Assembly (NCBI GenBank): GCA_016210705.1
Contig: JACQTR010000117.1
Span: 1-6,683, forward strand
Source: Chloroflexota bacterium
Lineage (GTDB): Bacteria > Chloroflexota > Dehalococcoidia > JACQTR01
Length of the DNA: 6,683 bases
Direction of reading: 5' to 3'
In this document: in pieces, positions 6,492-6,683 of the stretch
Position numbering within the stretch: the stretch's first letter is position 1
Layout of the letters: each line of letters opens with the position of its first letter
Position numbers and translations under genes: made by a program
The notes under the pieces: generated by a model
The model's input: the letters and a program-made list of their open reading frames with translations, nothing else
Told to the model about the DNA's origin: nothing
Database searches by the model: none

Positions 6492-6683
6492 TTATTCTCC
6501 TCCACGGGACTGATCAGCGTAATAGTGGTGGAGGCTTACGTCGTACTTAACGTTATTGAGGACCACCCCCAAGAGGTTGGCGTTCACTTTGTCGAGAAGG
6601 GCCTTGGCCTTTTGAGCCAGCTCCCGCCGTGTCCGACCTGCCCTGATGACCATAATGACGCCATCTACTTTAGTGGCCAATAC
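6492..6683 (-). CDS. C-terminal tail of a CpsD/Wzc-type tyrosine kinase
   Basis: Only the last 63 residues are in the window; the gene enters from the right edge, reading V-L-A-T-K-V-D-G at the border. The sequence VDGVIMVIRAGRTRREL, then ANLLGVVLNNV, matches the end of the P-loop kinase domain of bacterial tyrosine kinases (CpsD/CapB or the cytosolic part of Wzc). These control export and chain length of capsular or exopolysaccharide with a Wzz-like partner. The tail after NNV reads KYDVSLHHYYADQSRGGE and holds only three tyrosines, fewer than the long tyrosine clusters usually phosphorylated in this family. Walker motifs and any fused membrane domain lie outside. A ParA/MinD-like ATPase is a less likely alternative, since 'VVRAGxTRR...LGVVLNN' is typical of the kinase group. 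It converges on the glycosyltransferase with 20 bases between stop codons. Confidence 0.8.
   Translation of the reverse strand, partial: VLATKVDGVIMVIRAGRTRRELAQKAKALLDKVNANLLGVVLNNVKYDVSLHHYYADQSRGGE

Overview
The window holds six protein-coding genes, two of them cut by the window edges, packed with little spacer. The leftward genes are a diadenylate cyclase (N-terminal 60 residues only) and an ornithine carbamoyltransferase (argF). The rightward genes are comEA, comEC and a large membrane glycosyltransferase-like protein. The last gene, leftward again, is the C-terminal tail of a bacterial tyrosine kinase (CpsD/Wzc type) that converges on the glycosyltransferase. I see no RNA genes, mobile elements, CRISPR arrays or origins.

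The likely source is a free-living bacterium. The comEA-comEC pair, the CdaA-type cyclase, and above all a GT-C-like membrane protein carrying tandem C-terminal beta-sandwich repeats of the 'TLYW / QHD / GxYxLEVGLY' kind suggest Chloroflexota. This phylum-level guess rests on remembered protein style, not on a phylogenetic marker, and is only moderately secure. Base composition looks even across the window, with no sign of a recently transferred island.

Region by region. Positions 1-1120 (minus strand) form a short operon, argF then cdaA. The two reading frames overlap by 17 bases, and the cdaA ribosome-binding site lies inside the argF 3' end. Positions 1121-1254 are a 134-base divergent control region with two good sigma70-type promoters back to back: TTGAAC-16-TATACT for argF and TTGACA-17-TATAGT for comEA. 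Positions 1255-4233 are the comEA-comEC DNA-uptake operon: a membrane-anchored DNA receptor and the inner-membrane channel with a metallo-beta-lactamase domain. Positions 4234-4317 are a short spacer without a clear terminator or promoter. Positions 4318-6471 encode the glycosyltransferase-like protein, with a 15-base in-frame tandem repeat in its linker. Positions 6492-6683 are the kinase tail.

Functionally, the left part joins arginine biosynthesis to c-di-AMP signalling, the centre imports DNA, and the right part looks like the edge of an envelope or exopolysaccharide locus. The most unusual point is that the carbamoyltransferase reads HPLP, as in aspartate carbamoyltransferases, where ornithine carbamoyltransferases have HCLP with a catalytic cysteine. 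I found no clear evidence for a wholly new multi-gene system.
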